In this document: positions 35,287-44,821 of the stretch, piece after piece
Layout of the letters: each line of letters begins with the position of its first letter
Numbering within the stretch: the stretch's first letter is position 1
DNA from: Blautia faecicola
GTDB taxonomy: Bacteria > Bacillota > Clostridia > Lachnospirales > Lachnospiraceae
DNA: 64,000 nt
Direction: 5' to 3'
Assembly (NCBI RefSeq): GCF_004123145.1
Contig: NZ_SDKC01000001.1
Coordinates: 1,321,501 to 1,385,500 of the forward strand
Notes under the pieces: generated by a model
Database searches by the model: none
The model's input: only the letters and a program-made list of their open reading frames with translations
Told to the model about the DNA's origin: nothing
Program-made: the position numbers and the translations under genes

Positions 35287-35313
35287 ATATCCCAGTAGAT
35301 TACTAGGGAATCT
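35287..35313 (+). promoter_or_regulatory. Likely IscR (Rrf2) operator
   Basis: Near-palindrome ATATCCCAGTA-GAT-TACTAGGGAAT just downstream of the promoter. TCCC-AGTA pairs with TACTAGGGA, resembling the known Firmicutes IscR/Rrf2 box shape. Autoregulation is inferred. Confidence 0.6.
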
Positions 35314-35348
35314 GAAAGACCAAAGGAAACTTCCGGAAGGGAGGCAAC

Positions 35349-35813
35349 ATGAAATTATCAACGAAGGGCAGATACGGTCTCCGAGCGATGATCGATCTGG
35401 CTGTATATAGTGAAAAAGAACCGGTGTCTATACAGAGTATAGCGGATCGGCAGAACATCTCCGAGCGTTATCTTGAACAGCTGATGGCCAGTCTGAAAAA
35501 GGAAGGACTGGTGAAAAGCATCCGGGGAGCCAACGGAGGGTACCAGCTGGCAAGACCGGCAATCGGTATCTCGGTTGGAGATATCCTTCGTGCACTGGAA
35601 GGAGATCTGCGGGCAGTAACCTGTCCGGCAAACGGCGAAGAAGGAAACGGTGGCTGCGAAAATGCAGATCTGTGTGTGACGCGATATGTATGGCAGCGCA
35701 TCAACGAAGGAATTACTCATGCAGTGGATACCATGTATCTCAACCAGTTGGTGGAAGAGAGTAAAAAACTGAAAGAAAAAGGACAGGTACAGCCTGCAGG
35801 CTGTCAGGGATAG
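35349..35813 (+). CDS. iscR: Rrf2 family regulator, IscR-like
   Basis: A 154-residue winged helix regulator (MKLSTKGRYGLRAMIDLA is the Rrf2 hallmark; the recognition helix is near ISERYLEQLMASLKK). Three cysteines in VTCPANGEE, GGCENADLC form the cluster-binding set expected of IscR. It probably senses Fe-S status and represses its own operon through the palindrome upstream. The following genes, iscS, nifU and mnmA, support this. Confidence 0.9.
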   Translation: MKLSTKGRYGLRAMIDLAVYSEKEPVSIQSIADRQNISERYLEQLMASLKKEGLVKSIRGANGGYQLARPAIGISVGDILRALEGDLRAVTCPANGEEGNGGCENADLCVTRYVWQRINEGITHAVDTMYLNQLVEESKKLKEKGQVQPAGCQG

Positions 35814-35827
35814 GAGGCAAAATCATC

Positions 35828-37012
35828 ATGAAGAAAATTATTTATCTGGATAATGCGGCAACCACAAAAGTTGCACCGGAAGTAGTAGAGGCGATGCTCC
35901 CGTATTTTACAGAATACTATGGCAATCCATCCAGCGTATATGAACTGGCAGGAATCAGCAAAAAAGCCGTAACAGAAGGAAGAGAAAAAGTAGCATCTGT
36001 CATCGGAGCAAATCCGAACGACATCTACTTTACCGCAGGTGGTTCCGAGTCTGATAACTGGGCACTGAAAGCTACTTACGAAGCATATAAATCAAAAGGA
36101 AACCACATCATCACCACAAAGATCGAGCATCATGCGATCCTGCATACCTGCGAATGGCTGGAAAAACAGGGAGCAAAGATCACTTACATCGATGTAGATG
36201 AAAATGGTGTTGTAGATCTGGATCAGCTGCAGAAAGCCATCACACCGGAGACCATCCTGATCTCAGTCATGGCAGCAAACAATGAGATCGGTACCCTGCA
36301 GCCAATCAAAGAAATCGGTGCGATCGCAAAAGAACACGGTATTTTATTCCATACCGACGCTGTACAGGCATTTGGTCAGATCCCGATCAATGTAGACGAA
36401 TGTCATATTGATATGTTAAGCTCCAGCGGACATAAGATCAACGGACCAAAAGGTATCGGATGTCTTTATATCCGTAAAGGATTAAAACTGCGTTCCTTCG
36501 TTCACGGCGGCGCTCAGGAGAGAAAGAGAAGAGCCGGAACAGAAAATGTACCGGGCATCGTAGGATACGGTGTGGCAGCAGAGCGTGCACTTCGTACCAT
36601 GGAAGAACGTACTGCAAAAGAGATCGAAGTAAGAGATTACATGATCAAAAAGATCCAGGAAGAGATCCCGTACTGCAAACTGAACGGACATCCAACCATG
36701 CGTCTGCCGAACAACGTAAACTTCAGCTTCCAGTTCATCGAGGGAGAATCCCTGCTGATCATGCTGGATATGGCAGGCATCTGCGCATCTAGTGGTTCCG
36801 CATGTACATCCGGATCTCTGGATCCGTCCCATGTACTGCTGGCTATCGGACTGCCTCATGAGATCGCACACGGTTCCCTGCGTCTGACACTGAGCGAAGA
36901 AACTACAAAAGAAGATGCGGACTTCGTTGTAGAACAGATCAAAGGTATCGTAGAGCGTCTGAGAAGCATGTCTCCGCTGTACGAAGACTTCATGAAAAAA
37001 CAGAATAAATAA
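35828..37012 (+). CDS. iscS: Cysteine desulfurase (NifS/IscS)
   Basis: A 394-residue PLP enzyme that takes sulfur from cysteine for Fe-S clusters and tRNA thiolation. PLP-lysine is in SSSGHKINGPKG, the active cysteine in SSGSACTSGS, and the N-terminus IYLDNAATTKVAPEV is typical. The short active-site loop suggests the NifS/IscS class I type. It starts 14 nt after iscR. Confidence 0.96.
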   Translation: MKKIIYLDNAATTKVAPEVVEAMLPYFTEYYGNPSSVYELAGISKKAVTEGREKVASVIGANPNDIYFTAGGSESDNWALKATYEAYKSKGNHIITTKIEHHAILHTCEWLEKQGAKITYIDVDENGVVDLDQLQKAITPETILISVMAANNEIGTLQPIKEIGAIAKEHGILFHTDAVQAFGQIPINVDECHIDMLSSSGHKINGPKGIGCLYIRKGLKLRSFVHGGAQERKRRAGTENVPGIVGYGVAAERALRTMEERTAKEIEVRDYMIKKIQEEIPYCKLNGHPTMRLPNNVNFSFQFIEGESLLIMLDMAGICASSGSACTSGSLDPSHVLLAIGLPHEIAHGSLRLTLSEETTKEDADFVVEQIKGIVERLRSMSPLYEDFMKKQNK

Positions 37013-37053
37013 TAAAAAAGATTAACATACGAATATACGGAGGAAATATAGAT

Positions 37054-37494
37054 ATGTATAGCGAAAAAGTAATGGATCATTTTCAGCATCCGAGAAATGT
37101 AGGAGAAATCGAAAACGCCAGCGGAGTAGGTACCGTAGGTAATGCAAAATGTGGAGATATCATGAGAATGTATCTGGATATCGATGACAACGGCATCATC
37201 CAGGACTGCAAATTCAAAACTTTCGGCTGTGGTGCAGCTGTTGCAACCAGCAGTATGGCAACAGAACTGGTAAAAGGAAAAACCATCCAGGAAGCTCTGG
37301 AAGTAACCAACAAAGCCGTTATGGAAGCGCTGGACGGACTGCCGCCTGTAAAAGTTCACTGTTCTCTGCTGGCTGAGGAAGCCATCCACGCAGCACTGTG
37401 GGATTACGCTGAAAAACACAATATCAAGATCGAAGGTTTAAGCAAACCGAAGTCTGATATCAGCGAAGGCGAGACCGAAGAGGAAGAATATTAA
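37054..37494 (+). CDS. nifU: Fe-S cluster assembly scaffold NifU-like (IscU)
   Basis: A 146-residue IscU/NifU N-terminal-type scaffold. The three ligand cysteines are seen in NAKCGDIM, FGCGAAVA and VHCSLLAEE, and the Asp after the first cysteine is present. It has an acidic tail of 15 residues (DISEGETEEEEY). It lies between iscS and mnmA; its stop overlaps the mnmA start (TAATG). Confidence 0.95.
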   Translation: MYSEKVMDHFQHPRNVGEIENASGVGTVGNAKCGDIMRMYLDIDDNGIIQDCKFKTFGCGAAVATSSMATELVKGKTIQEALEVTNKAVMEALDGLPPVKVHCSLLAEEAIHAALWDYAEKHNIKIEGLSKPKSDISEGETEEEEY

Positions 37495-38567
37495 TGAAAA
37501 AAAAGGTAGTTGTAGGGCTGTCCGGAGGAGTTGACTCCTCTGTGGCAGCCTGGCTGTTAAAAGAACAGGGTTACGATGTGATCGGAGTAACCATGCAGAT
37601 ATGGCAGGACGAGCCGGAGCTGATCCAGGAAGAAAACGGGGGATGCTGCGGCCTTTCTGCCGTTGACGATGCGAGAAGAGTGGCACAGATTCTTGATATT
37701 CCTTATTATGTTATGAATTTCAAGAAAGAATTCAAAGCAAATGTCATGGATTATTTTGTGGACGAGTATCTGCACGGCCGCACACCGAATCCGTGTATCG
37801 CCTGCAACCGCTATGTAAAATGGGAGTCCCTGTTGCAAAGAAGTCTTGCCATCGGTGCAGATTATATTGCCACCGGACATTATGCAAGAATCGAGCAGCT
37901 GCCAAACGGCAGATATGCGATCCGCAATTCCGTGACTGCGGCAAAAGATCAGACGTATGCGTTGTATAATCTGACACAGGAACAGTTAAAACGGACACTG
38001 ATGCCGATAGGTGACTATTCCAAAGACCAGATCCGTGACATGGCAGAAAAGATCGGACTTCCGACTGCACACAAAAAGGATTCTCAGGAGATCTGCTTTG
38101 TGGATGATAACGATTATGCGGGATTTATCGACGAATACGGTCAGGGAAAAGTGCCGGAGGGCAATTTTGTGGACAAAGACGGTAAAGTGCTCGGACGCCA
38201 CAAGGGAATCACCCGCTACACGATCGGACAGAGAAAAGGACTGAATATCGCCCTTGGAAAACCGGTATTTGTACAGAAAATTTGTCCGGAAACCAATGAA
38301 GTGGTTCTTGGAAGCAACGAAGATCTGTTTACGACCACCGTGCGGGCGAACCGCCTGAACTTTATGGCGGTGGAAGATATTCCGGAAGAGATCGAAGCAC
38401 TTGGTAAGATCCGTTATAATCACAGAGGGGATACCTGTAAAGTGAAACGGATCGGAGAGGATCTGTTAGAATGTCATTTTGATACTCCGGTGCGTGCAGT
38501 AACCCCGGGACAGGCTCTCGTATTATATCAGGGCGAACATGTGTTAGGAGGAGGAACCATCGTATGA
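37494..38567 (+). CDS. mnmA: tRNA-specific 2-thiouridylase
   Basis: A 357-residue PP-loop enzyme that thiolates U34 of tRNA-Lys, -Glu and -Gln with sulfur from the adjacent desulfurase. Seen: PP-loop GLSGGVDSSVAAWLL, catalytic cysteines in NPCIACNRY and EICFVDD, and ATGHYARI. The sulfur relay (TusA-E) is absent, as in other Firmicutes, where the desulfurase delivers directly. It overlaps nifU by one base and the next gene by ATGA. Confidence 0.96.
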   Translation: MKKKVVVGLSGGVDSSVAAWLLKEQGYDVIGVTMQIWQDEPELIQEENGGCCGLSAVDDARRVAQILDIPYYVMNFKKEFKANVMDYFVDEYLHGRTPNPCIACNRYVKWESLLQRSLAIGADYIATGHYARIEQLPNGRYAIRNSVTAAKDQTYALYNLTQEQLKRTLMPIGDYSKDQIRDMAEKIGLPTAHKKDSQEICFVDDNDYAGFIDEYGQGKVPEGNFVDKDGKVLGRHKGITRYTIGQRKGLNIALGKPVFVQKICPETNEVVLGSNEDLFTTTVRANRLNFMAVEDIPEEIEALGKIRYNHRGDTCKVKRIGEDLLECHFDTPVRAVTPGQALVLYQGEHVLGGGTIV

Positions 38568-39406
38568 TCAGAGAAACAGAAGCCGGTCCGTACGCTGGCA
38601 GAATAACCGCAGACTGTCACATTCACACCGAATTTTCGGCGGACAGTGAGACAAAGATCACCGATCAGGTAGAACGTGCCATAGAACTGGGGCTGGATCA
38701 TATCTGTTTTACCGATCATATGGATATGGATTATCCGGAAGGCGAGTTTGATCTGGATACGGATGCCTATGTAAAACGCGTGCTGGAGGTACAGGAAGAG
38801 TACAAAGACCGGATCCGCATCTGTCTCGGTGTGGAACTGGGCATGCAGGAACATCTGAAAGAACGCCAGGATGCCTATCTTGCGAAGTATCCGTTTGATT
38901 TTGTTATCGGTTCCATGCACCTGATCCACGGAGAAGACCCTTATTTCGGAAAAATATACGAAAAACTGGGAGATGAAGAGGCATACCGTGAATATTTCCG
39001 GGCGACTCTGGAAAACTTAAAGAGAGCACCGAAAATCCATACGCTGGGACATCTGGATTATGCGGTGCGCTATGGAAAAGAAAAAGACAAATATTATTCA
39101 TATGAAAGATTTTCGGAAGAAATCGATGCGATTCTGCAATATCTGATTGATCATCAGATCGCACTGGAAGTCAACACCGCAGGATTTCGGATGCTCGGAT
39201 TTACCAACCCGCATCCGGATGTGATCCGCAGATACCGGGAACTGGGCGGAAAATTGATCACGATCGGTTCCGACGGTCATGTGCCGGAATATCTGGAATA
39301 CGGATTTGACAGGCTTCCCGCATTGCTTTCTGACTGCGGATTCGATTCTTATGCAGTCTTCAGACAGGGAAAACCTGAATTCAGAAAAGTTTTGGGTAAA
39401 ATTTGA
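38564..39406 (+). CDS. PHP-domain histidinol-phosphatase family protein
   Basis: A 280-residue PHP phosphoesterase with metal ligands in DCHIHTEFSAD, FTDHMDMD, the GVELGMQ glutamate, LGHLDYAVRYG and GSDGHVPEYL. HisJ-type histidinol phosphate phosphatases have this size and pattern. However, no his operon is nearby, so the substrate may be another phosphate ester. It is translationally coupled to mnmA (4-nt overlap). Confidence 0.85.
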   Translation: MIRETEAGPYAGRITADCHIHTEFSADSETKITDQVERAIELGLDHICFTDHMDMDYPEGEFDLDTDAYVKRVLEVQEEYKDRIRICLGVELGMQEHLKERQDAYLAKYPFDFVIGSMHLIHGEDPYFGKIYEKLGDEEAYREYFRATLENLKRAPKIHTLGHLDYAVRYGKEKDKYYSYERFSEEIDAILQYLIDHQIALEVNTAGFRMLGFTNPHPDVIRRYRELGGKLITIGSDGHVPEYLEYGFDRLPALLSDCGFDSYAVFRQGKPEFRKVLGKI

Positions 39407-39414
39407 AATTATGC

Positions 39415-39443
39415 TTGAATTTTTCAGGTAAATTAGGTAGAAT
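39415..39443 (+). promoter_or_regulatory. Promoter of gap
   Basis: TTGAAT (39415-39420), 17-bp spacer, TAGAAT (39438-39443). Confidence 0.7.
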
Positions 39444-39521
39444 AATTACAGGTTGATGTTTCTTTAACAATCTTAAAGAAAGATCACAAATTTTATTTAC
39501 TTTTTAGGAGGAATGAAAATC

Positions 39522-40541
39522 ATGGCAGTAAAAGTAGCAATTAATGGTTTTGGACGTATCGGTCGTCTGGCATTCAGACAGATGTTTGGAGCAGAGGGAT
39601 TTGAAATCGTTGCAATCAACGACCTGACTTCCCCAAAAATGTTAGCACACTTACTGAAATATGATTCCACACAGGGAAAATATGCTCTGGCTGACACAGT
39701 AAAAGCTGGTGAAGATTCTATCACTGTTGATGGAAAAGAAATCAAAATCTACGCAAAAGCTAATGCAGCTGAACTTCCTTGGGGAGAAATCGGTGTAGAT
39801 GTAGTTCTGGAGTGTACTGGATTCTATACATCCAAAGACAAAGCTCAGGCTCATATCGATGCTGGTGCTAAACATGTTATCATTTCCGCTCCGGCTGGAA
39901 ACGATCTGAAAACAATCGTTTACAACGTAAACCATGAAACTCTGACAGCAGATGATCATATCATCTCTGCAGCTTCCTGTACAACAAACTGCCTGGCTCC
40001 TATGGCAAAAGCCCTGAATGACCTGGCACCGATCAAATCCGGTATCATGTGCACAATTCACGCTTACACAGGAGATCAGATGACTCTGGACGGACCGCAG
40101 AGAAAAGGCGATCTGAGAAGATCCCGTGCAGCTGCAGTTAACATCGTTCCAAACAGCACAGGTGCTGCAAAAGCTATCGGTCTGGTTATCCCGGAACTGA
40201 ACGGCAAACTGATCGGTTCTGCACAGCGTGTTCCAACTCCTACAGGATCCACAACTATCCTGACAGCAGTTGTTGAAGGTAACGTAACAGTTGATCAGAT
40301 CAACGCAGCTATGAAAGCAGCTTCTAACGAGTCCTTCGGATACAACGAAGACGAAATCGTATCTAGCGATATCGTTGGTATGAGATTCGGTTCTCTGTTT
40401 GATTCTACTCAGACAATGGTTCTGCCACTGGAAAACGGTACAACAGAAGTACAGGTTGTTTCATGGTATGACAATGAGAATTCTTACACAAGCCAGATGG
40501 TAAGAACAATCAAACACTTCGGAAAACTGCTGAATGCATAA
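39522..40541 (+). CDS. gap: Glyceraldehyde-3-phosphate dehydrogenase
   Basis: A 339-residue glycolytic dehydrogenase with NAD-binding NGFGRIGRL, the active site [15 protein letters not shown] and catalytic His in TIHAYTGDQ. The N-terminal loop reads VAINDL (Asp), indicating NAD preference. Start ATG 39522 is chosen because AGGAGG is 10 nt upstream; ATG 39513 is too close. Codon choice is strongly biased, as expected for a highly expressed gene. Confidence 0.97.
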   Translation: MAVKVAINGFGRIGRLAFRQMFGAEGFEIVAINDLTSPKMLAHLLKYDSTQGKYALADTVKAGEDSITVDGKEIKIYAKANAAELPWGEIGVDVVLECTGFYTSKDKAQAHIDAGAKHVIISAPAGNDLKTIVYNVNHETLTADDHIISAASCTTNCLAPMAKALNDLAPIKSGIMCTIHAYTGDQMTLDGPQRKGDLRRSRAAAVNIVPNSTGAAKAIGLVIPELNGKLIGSAQRVPTPTGSTTILTAVVEGNVTVDQINAAMKAASNESFGYNEDEIVSSDIVGMRFGSLFDSTQTMVLPLENGTTEVQVVSWYDNENSYTSQMVRTIKHFGKLLNA

Positions 40542-40557
40542 TCCATAGGCTCATTGG

Positions 40558-40590
40558 GGGTCCGGTCTCTTTGGACCGGGCTCCTTTTTT
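40558..40590 (+). terminator. Terminator or attenuator between gap and pgk
   Basis: GTCCGGTC / GACCGGGC stem with six T after TCC. pgk follows 115 nt later, so some read-through is likely. Confidence 0.75.
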
Positions 40591-40705
40591 ATACGCGGGT
40601 TGGGAGCAAAAGTCTGTCCCTGTATGAGATCCTGGCGAATCCGCGTGATACAGATGTAGCTGTAAAGGCACAAGTGTGCGAATAATTAAAAGGAGGCATA
40701 TGCCA

Positions 40706-41899
40706 ATGCTTAATAAAAAATCTGTTGATGATATCAACGTAAAAGGCAAAAGAGTTCTGGTTCGTTGCGATTTCAACGTACCTCTGCAGGATGGAAAGAT
40801 CACAGACGAGAACCGTCTGGTAGCAGCACTTCCTACGATCAAAAAACTGATTGCTGATGGTGGAAAAGTAATTCTGTGTTCTCATCTTGGCAAACCGAAG
40901 GGAGAGCCGAAACCAGAATTATCTCTGGCACCGGTTGCAGTAAGACTGAGCGAACTGCTGGGACAGGAAGTAAAATTTGCAGCTGATCCGGAAGTTGTCG
41001 GACCAAACGCAAAAGCAGCTGTAGAAGCTATGAAAGACGGCGAAGTAATCCTTCTGGAGAACACCCGTTATCGTGCAGAAGAAACCAAAAACGGAGACGA
41101 ATTCTCCAAAGAACTGGCTTCCCTGTGTGATGTTTTCGTAAACGATGCATTCGGAACCGCTCACAGAGCTCACTGCTCTAACGTAGGTGTTACAAAATAT
41201 GTAGATACTGCTGTTGTTGGATATCTGATGCAGAAAGAGATCGATTTCCTTGGCAATGCAGTAAACAACCCGGAAAGACCATTCGTTGCTATCCTGGGTG
41301 GAGCAAAAGTTTCCAGCAAGATTTCCGTAATCAACAACCTGCTGGATAAAGTAGATACTCTGATCATCGGCGGTGGTATGGCTTATACTTTCGCAAAAGC
41401 AGAAGGTGGTACCATCGGTGTATCCCTGTGTGAAGATGACTATCTGCAGTATGCTCTGGATATGAAGAAAAAAGCAGCAGAAAAAGGTGTAAAACTGCTT
41501 CTGCCTGTAGATAACAGAATCGGTGATGAATTCTCTAACGACTGCAACATGAAAGTTGTTCCATGTGGACAGATTCCGGATGGCTGGGAAGGTCTGGATA
41601 TCGGACCGGAAACAGAAAAACTGTTTGCAGACGCTGTAAAAGATGCTAAGACTGTAGTATGGAACGGACCGATGGGATGCTTCGAAATGCCGAACTTCGC
41701 ACACGGTACCGCAGCAGTAGCAAAAGCTCTGGCTGAGACAGACGCTACAACCATCATCGGTGGTGGTGATTCCGCAGCAGCTGTTAATATCCTGGGATTT
41801 GGTGACAAGATGACTCACATCTCTACCGGTGGTGGAGCTTCCCTGGAATTCCTGGAAGGAAAAGAACTGCCAGGTGTAGCAGCAGCAAACGATAAATAA
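40706..41899 (+). CDS. pgk: Phosphoglycerate kinase
   Basis: A 397-residue kinase making ATP from 1,3-bisphosphoglycerate. Seen: [38 protein letters not shown] and the C-terminal GGGDSAAAV nucleotide site. ATG 40706 is chosen, as AGGAGG lies 9 nt upstream. Confidence 0.97.
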   Translation: MLNKKSVDDINVKGKRVLVRCDFNVPLQDGKITDENRLVAALPTIKKLIADGGKVILCSHLGKPKGEPKPELSLAPVAVRLSELLGQEVKFAADPEVVGPNAKAAVEAMKDGEVILLENTRYRAEETKNGDEFSKELASLCDVFVNDAFGTAHRAHCSNVGVTKYVDTAVVGYLMQKEIDFLGNAVNNPERPFVAILGGAKVSSKISVINNLLDKVDTLIIGGGMAYTFAKAEGGTIGVSLCEDDYLQYALDMKKKAAEKGVKLLLPVDNRIGDEFSNDCNMKVVPCGQIPDGWEGLDIGPETEKLFADAVKDAKTVVWNGPMGCFEMPNFAHGTAAVAKALAETDATTIIGGGDSAAAVNILGFGDKMTHISTGGGASLEFLEGKELPGVAAANDK

Positions 41900-41942
41900 G
41901 AATCAGATCCTGGAAAGGATACAAGAAAAGAGGAAACGTAAC

Positions 41943-42692
41943 ATGGCTAGAAAAAAAATTATTGCCGGTAACTGGAAAATGAACATGACTCCAAGTGAGG
42001 CTGTTAAACTGGTTGAAACTCTGAAACCACTGGTAAAGAATGACGAAGTAGACGTAGTATTCTGCGTACCTGCTATCGACATCGTTCCTGTAGTAGAAGC
42101 TGCAAAAGGAACTAACATCCAGGTTGGTGCTGAGAATATGTACTTCGAAGAAAAAGGTGCTTACACCGGAGAAATCTCCCCGAACATGCTGGTAGATGCA
42201 GGCGTAAAATACGTTGTTCTGGGACATTCCGAGAGAAGAGGATACTTTGGAGAAACAGATGAAGACATCAACAAAAAAATGCACAAAGCATTTGAACATG
42301 GTCTGACACCTATCATGTGCTGTGGTGAATCTCTGGAACAGAGAGAGCAGGGTGTAACCATGGACTTCATCCGTCAGCAGGTTAAGATTGGCTTCCAGGG
42401 TCTGACAGCAGATCAGGCAAAGAAAGCCGTTATCGCTTACGAACCAATCTGGGCTATCGGAACCGGAAAAACAGCTACTACTGAGCAGGCTCAGGAAGTA
42501 TGCGGTAAGATCCGTGAGTGTATCGCTGAAGTATACGATGATGCTACAGCAGCAGAGATCCGTATCCAGTACGGTGGATCCGTAAACTCCAAAACAGCAG
42601 CAGACCTGTTTGCTCAGGCAGACATCGATGGCGGACTGGTTGGAGGCGCTTCCCTCAAAGAAGAATTCGGACAGATCGTAAACTACAAATAA
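41943..42692 (+). CDS. tpiA: Triosephosphate isomerase
   Basis: A 249-residue TIM with the catalytic Lys in AGNWKMN, His in [12 protein letters not shown] and Glu in [14 protein letters not shown]. It is 43 nt behind pgk and closes the gap-pgk-tpiA set. Confidence 0.97.
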   Translation: MARKKIIAGNWKMNMTPSEAVKLVETLKPLVKNDEVDVVFCVPAIDIVPVVEAAKGTNIQVGAENMYFEEKGAYTGEISPNMLVDAGVKYVVLGHSERRGYFGETDEDINKKMHKAFEHGLTPIMCCGESLEQREQGVTMDFIRQQVKIGFQGLTADQAKKAVIAYEPIWAIGTGKTATTEQAQEVCGKIRECIAEVYDDATAAEIRIQYGGSVNSKTAADLFAQADIDGGLVGGASLKEEFGQIVNYK

Positions 42693-42730
42693 ATCCTTAC
42701 ATTTGTAAAAAGTAAATAAAGAAACGTGTC

Positions 42731-42798
42731 AAAACGCCACGAAACGCAAGAAGATCTGGTGATATTCAGCAGATCCAATGCGCTTCGTGGCGTTTTAT
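42731..42798. terminator. Strong terminator after tpiA
   Basis: AAAACGCCACGAA / TTCGTGGCGTTTT, 13-bp perfect outer stem with a second stem GATCTG / CAGATC inside. It can act for both tpiA and the converging thiC. Confidence 0.85.
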
Positions 42799-42856
42799 AA
42801 TTTCATCATAATTACTTTTAAATGAAAAATACACGATCATTTAAAAAGTGATAATT

Positions 42857-44167
42857 TTACAAAATATCAATATACTCTCCGGCGAGGGCTTTGTTCATGC
42901 TTCTGACAGCACAGAATTTGCCGCACATGCTGCAGGTATCGCTGTGGTCATCTTCCGGCATTCTGCTGGCGCGGATGGATTTGGCAGTTTCCGGATCTAA
43001 AGCACAGGCATACTGGGCATCCCAGTCGAGCACACGACGTGCATCTGCCATTTTATCATCTATATCACGGGCGCCGGGGATTCCTTTGGCAATATCAGCT
43101 GCATGAGCTGCGATTTTGGAGGCAATGATTCCCTGCTTGGTATCTTCTACATTTGGAAGAGCCAGGTGTTCTGCAGGTGTTACATAACAAAGGAATGCAG
43201 CACCGTTCATGGCAGCAACGGCGCCACCGATGGCCGCGGTGATATGGTCATATCCGGGAGCAATATCGGTGACAAGAGGTCCGAGTACATAGAAAGGAGC
43301 TCCCATACAGATGCTCTGCTGGACTTTCATATTGGCAGCTACCTGATCCAGAGGCACATGTCCGGGACCTTCCACCATAACCTGTACATTGTGATCCCAG
43401 GCACGTTTTGTCAGTTCTCCGAGACGAACCAGTTCTTCAATCTGGCATACATCGGTTGCATCTGCCAGACATCCCGGCCGGCAGGCATCACCTAAAGAAA
43501 TGGTTACATCATATTCCTCACAGATATCAAGAATTTCATCATAATATTCATAGAATGGATTTTCCTCTCCGGTCATGCTCATCCAGGCAAAAACCAGACT
43601 TCCTCCACGGCTGACGATATTCATTTTTCGTTTGTGCTTTTTGATCTGCTCGATGGTTTTTCGTGTGATTCCGCAGTGGAGAGTGACAAAGTCCACACCG
43701 TCTTCCGCATGCATCCGGATCACATCTATAAAGTCTTTTGCGGTCAGAGTTGCAAGATCACGCTGATAATGAATAACGCTGTCATAGACAGGGACCGTAC
43801 CGATCATAACCGGACATTCACTGGTCAGTTTACGGCGGAAAGGCTGGGTATTTCCATGGCTGGAAAGATCCATGATGGCTTCGGCACCGAGTTCTACAGC
43901 GCTCATTACTTTTTTCATTTCGATATCATAGTCTTTACAGTCACGGGAAACACCGAGATTGACATTGATTTTTGTGCGGAGCATACTTCCAACACCTTCC
44001 GCACTTAAACAGGTGTGATTTTTATTGGCGCAGATTGCTACTTTACCTTCTGCAACAAGCGTCATCAGTTTACTGACATCCATATGTTCCTTTTCGGCTA
44101 CAAGGCTGATTTCGGGTGTGATGATTCCCTTGCGTGCCGCATCCATCTGAGTGGTGTAATTTCTCAT
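42857..44167 (-). CDS. thiC: Phosphomethylpyrimidine synthase
   Basis: A 436-residue radical SAM enzyme that converts aminoimidazole ribotide to HMP-phosphate for thiamine. The C-terminal cluster motif is CSMCGKFC (Cys412, 415, 419). Also seen: [19 protein letters not shown] and [11 protein letters not shown]. It lacks the long N-terminal extension of proteobacterial ThiC. It is controlled by a TPP riboswitch about 350 bp upstream; no other thi gene is adjacent. Confidence 0.97.
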   Translation of the reverse strand: MRNYTTQMDAARKGIITPEISLVAEKEHMDVSKLMTLVAEGKVAICANKNHTCLSAEGVGSMLRTKINVNLGVSRDCKDYDIEMKKVMSAVELGAEAIMDLSSHGNTQPFRRKLTSECPVMIGTVPVYDSVIHYQRDLATLTAKDFIDVIRMHAEDGVDFVTLHCGITRKTIEQIKKHKRKMNIVSRGGSLVFAWMSMTGEENPFYEYYDEILDICEEYDVTISLGDACRPGCLADATDVCQIEELVRLGELTKRAWDHNVQVMVEGPGHVPLDQVAANMKVQQSICMGAPFYVLGPLVTDIAPGYDHITAAIGGAVAAMNGAAFLCYVTPAEHLALPNVEDTKQGIIASKIAAHAADIAKGIPGARDIDDKMADARRVLDWDAQYACALDPETAKSIRASRMPEDDHSDTCSMCGKFCAVRSMNKALAGEYIDIL

Positions 44168-44219
44168 GTTGTTTTGCCTCCATTCTTTTCACATACATAA
44201 TAAAAAAGTATCTGTTTTT

Positions 44220-44332
44220 GACGTCAGCAAAACACAGACGTATCCATGCAGAACAAAAATCATACGTCCGGAGAATCTATAGGAGTAGTTGCTGACGCCT
44301 GCATCAGAAAGCAGGTTCCGGGTTTCTGATGC
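44220..44332 (-). ncRNA. Structured leader between TPP riboswitch and thiC
   Basis: Three perfect nested or successive stems: CGTCAGCAA / TTGCTGACG (44222-44297), inside it GACGTAT / ATACGTC (44237-44268), and then GCATCAGAAA / TTTCTGATGC (44301-44332). They lie in the thiC 5' untranslated region beyond the riboswitch terminator. Biological role unknown. Confidence 0.5.
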
Positions 44333-44335
44333 TGA

Positions 44336-44362
44336 ACAAAATCATAAGATTTTGTCTTTTTT
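44336..44362 (+). terminator. Hairpin with T-run on the plus strand
   Basis: ACAAAATC / GATTTTGT stem and TTTTTT. On the plus strand it looks like an intrinsic terminator, though no plus-strand gene precedes it closely. It may block antisense transcripts. Confidence 0.4.
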
Positions 44363-44425
44363 ACAGCGGTACAAAGTGGTGTCCCCAATGCATCGCTTTT
44401 GACAGCCGGATATACTGCGCGAAAT

Positions 44426-44454
44426 AAAAAGGACCCTTACCTGAGTAAGGATCC
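44426..44454 (-). terminator. TPP riboswitch expression-platform terminator
   Basis: On the minus strand GGATCCTTAC-TCAG-GTAAGGGTCC and five T. Confidence 0.85.
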
Positions 44455-44516
44455 TGTAATCTGTCTGATGGAAAAAAGAAACAGTGTGTGTATGTCTACC
44501 TCTTTTATCCGGTATA

Positions 44517-44608
44517 TCTTTCCTACGTTGGCATTATCCAAATCAGGTTTTCGGGTCGAAACGGAATCACGTCTCCTCTCAGCCGGCTTTCACCAGCTCC
44601 CCGTCAGC
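44517..44608 (-). promoter_or_regulatory. TPP riboswitch of thiC
   Basis: Minus-strand order: CTGACGGGGAGC, CCGGCTGAGAGGAG, ACCCGAAAACCTGATTTGG and ATAATGCCAACGTAGGAAAG, i.e. the conserved pyrimidine- and pyrophosphate-binding arms of the THI element. It is followed by a terminator, so TPP should repress thiC. Confidence 0.95.
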
Positions 44609-44821
44609 AATATAAAGGTTGTCTGGTACATCGAAACGATGCACTTAATGTTATTATGTATCAGAACAGGTGAAAATGCAAGAGAGAATTCGGAGAAATT
44701 TCAGTGTATCCGGAACTTCACACTTCACAAGTTCACTTTAGTGTGGTAAAATGGGCGAAAAGTGATGTTGCCCTGAGAAAAGAAAGTCAGGAAACTTTCT
44801 TGGGCGGAAAAGGAGAAACAT

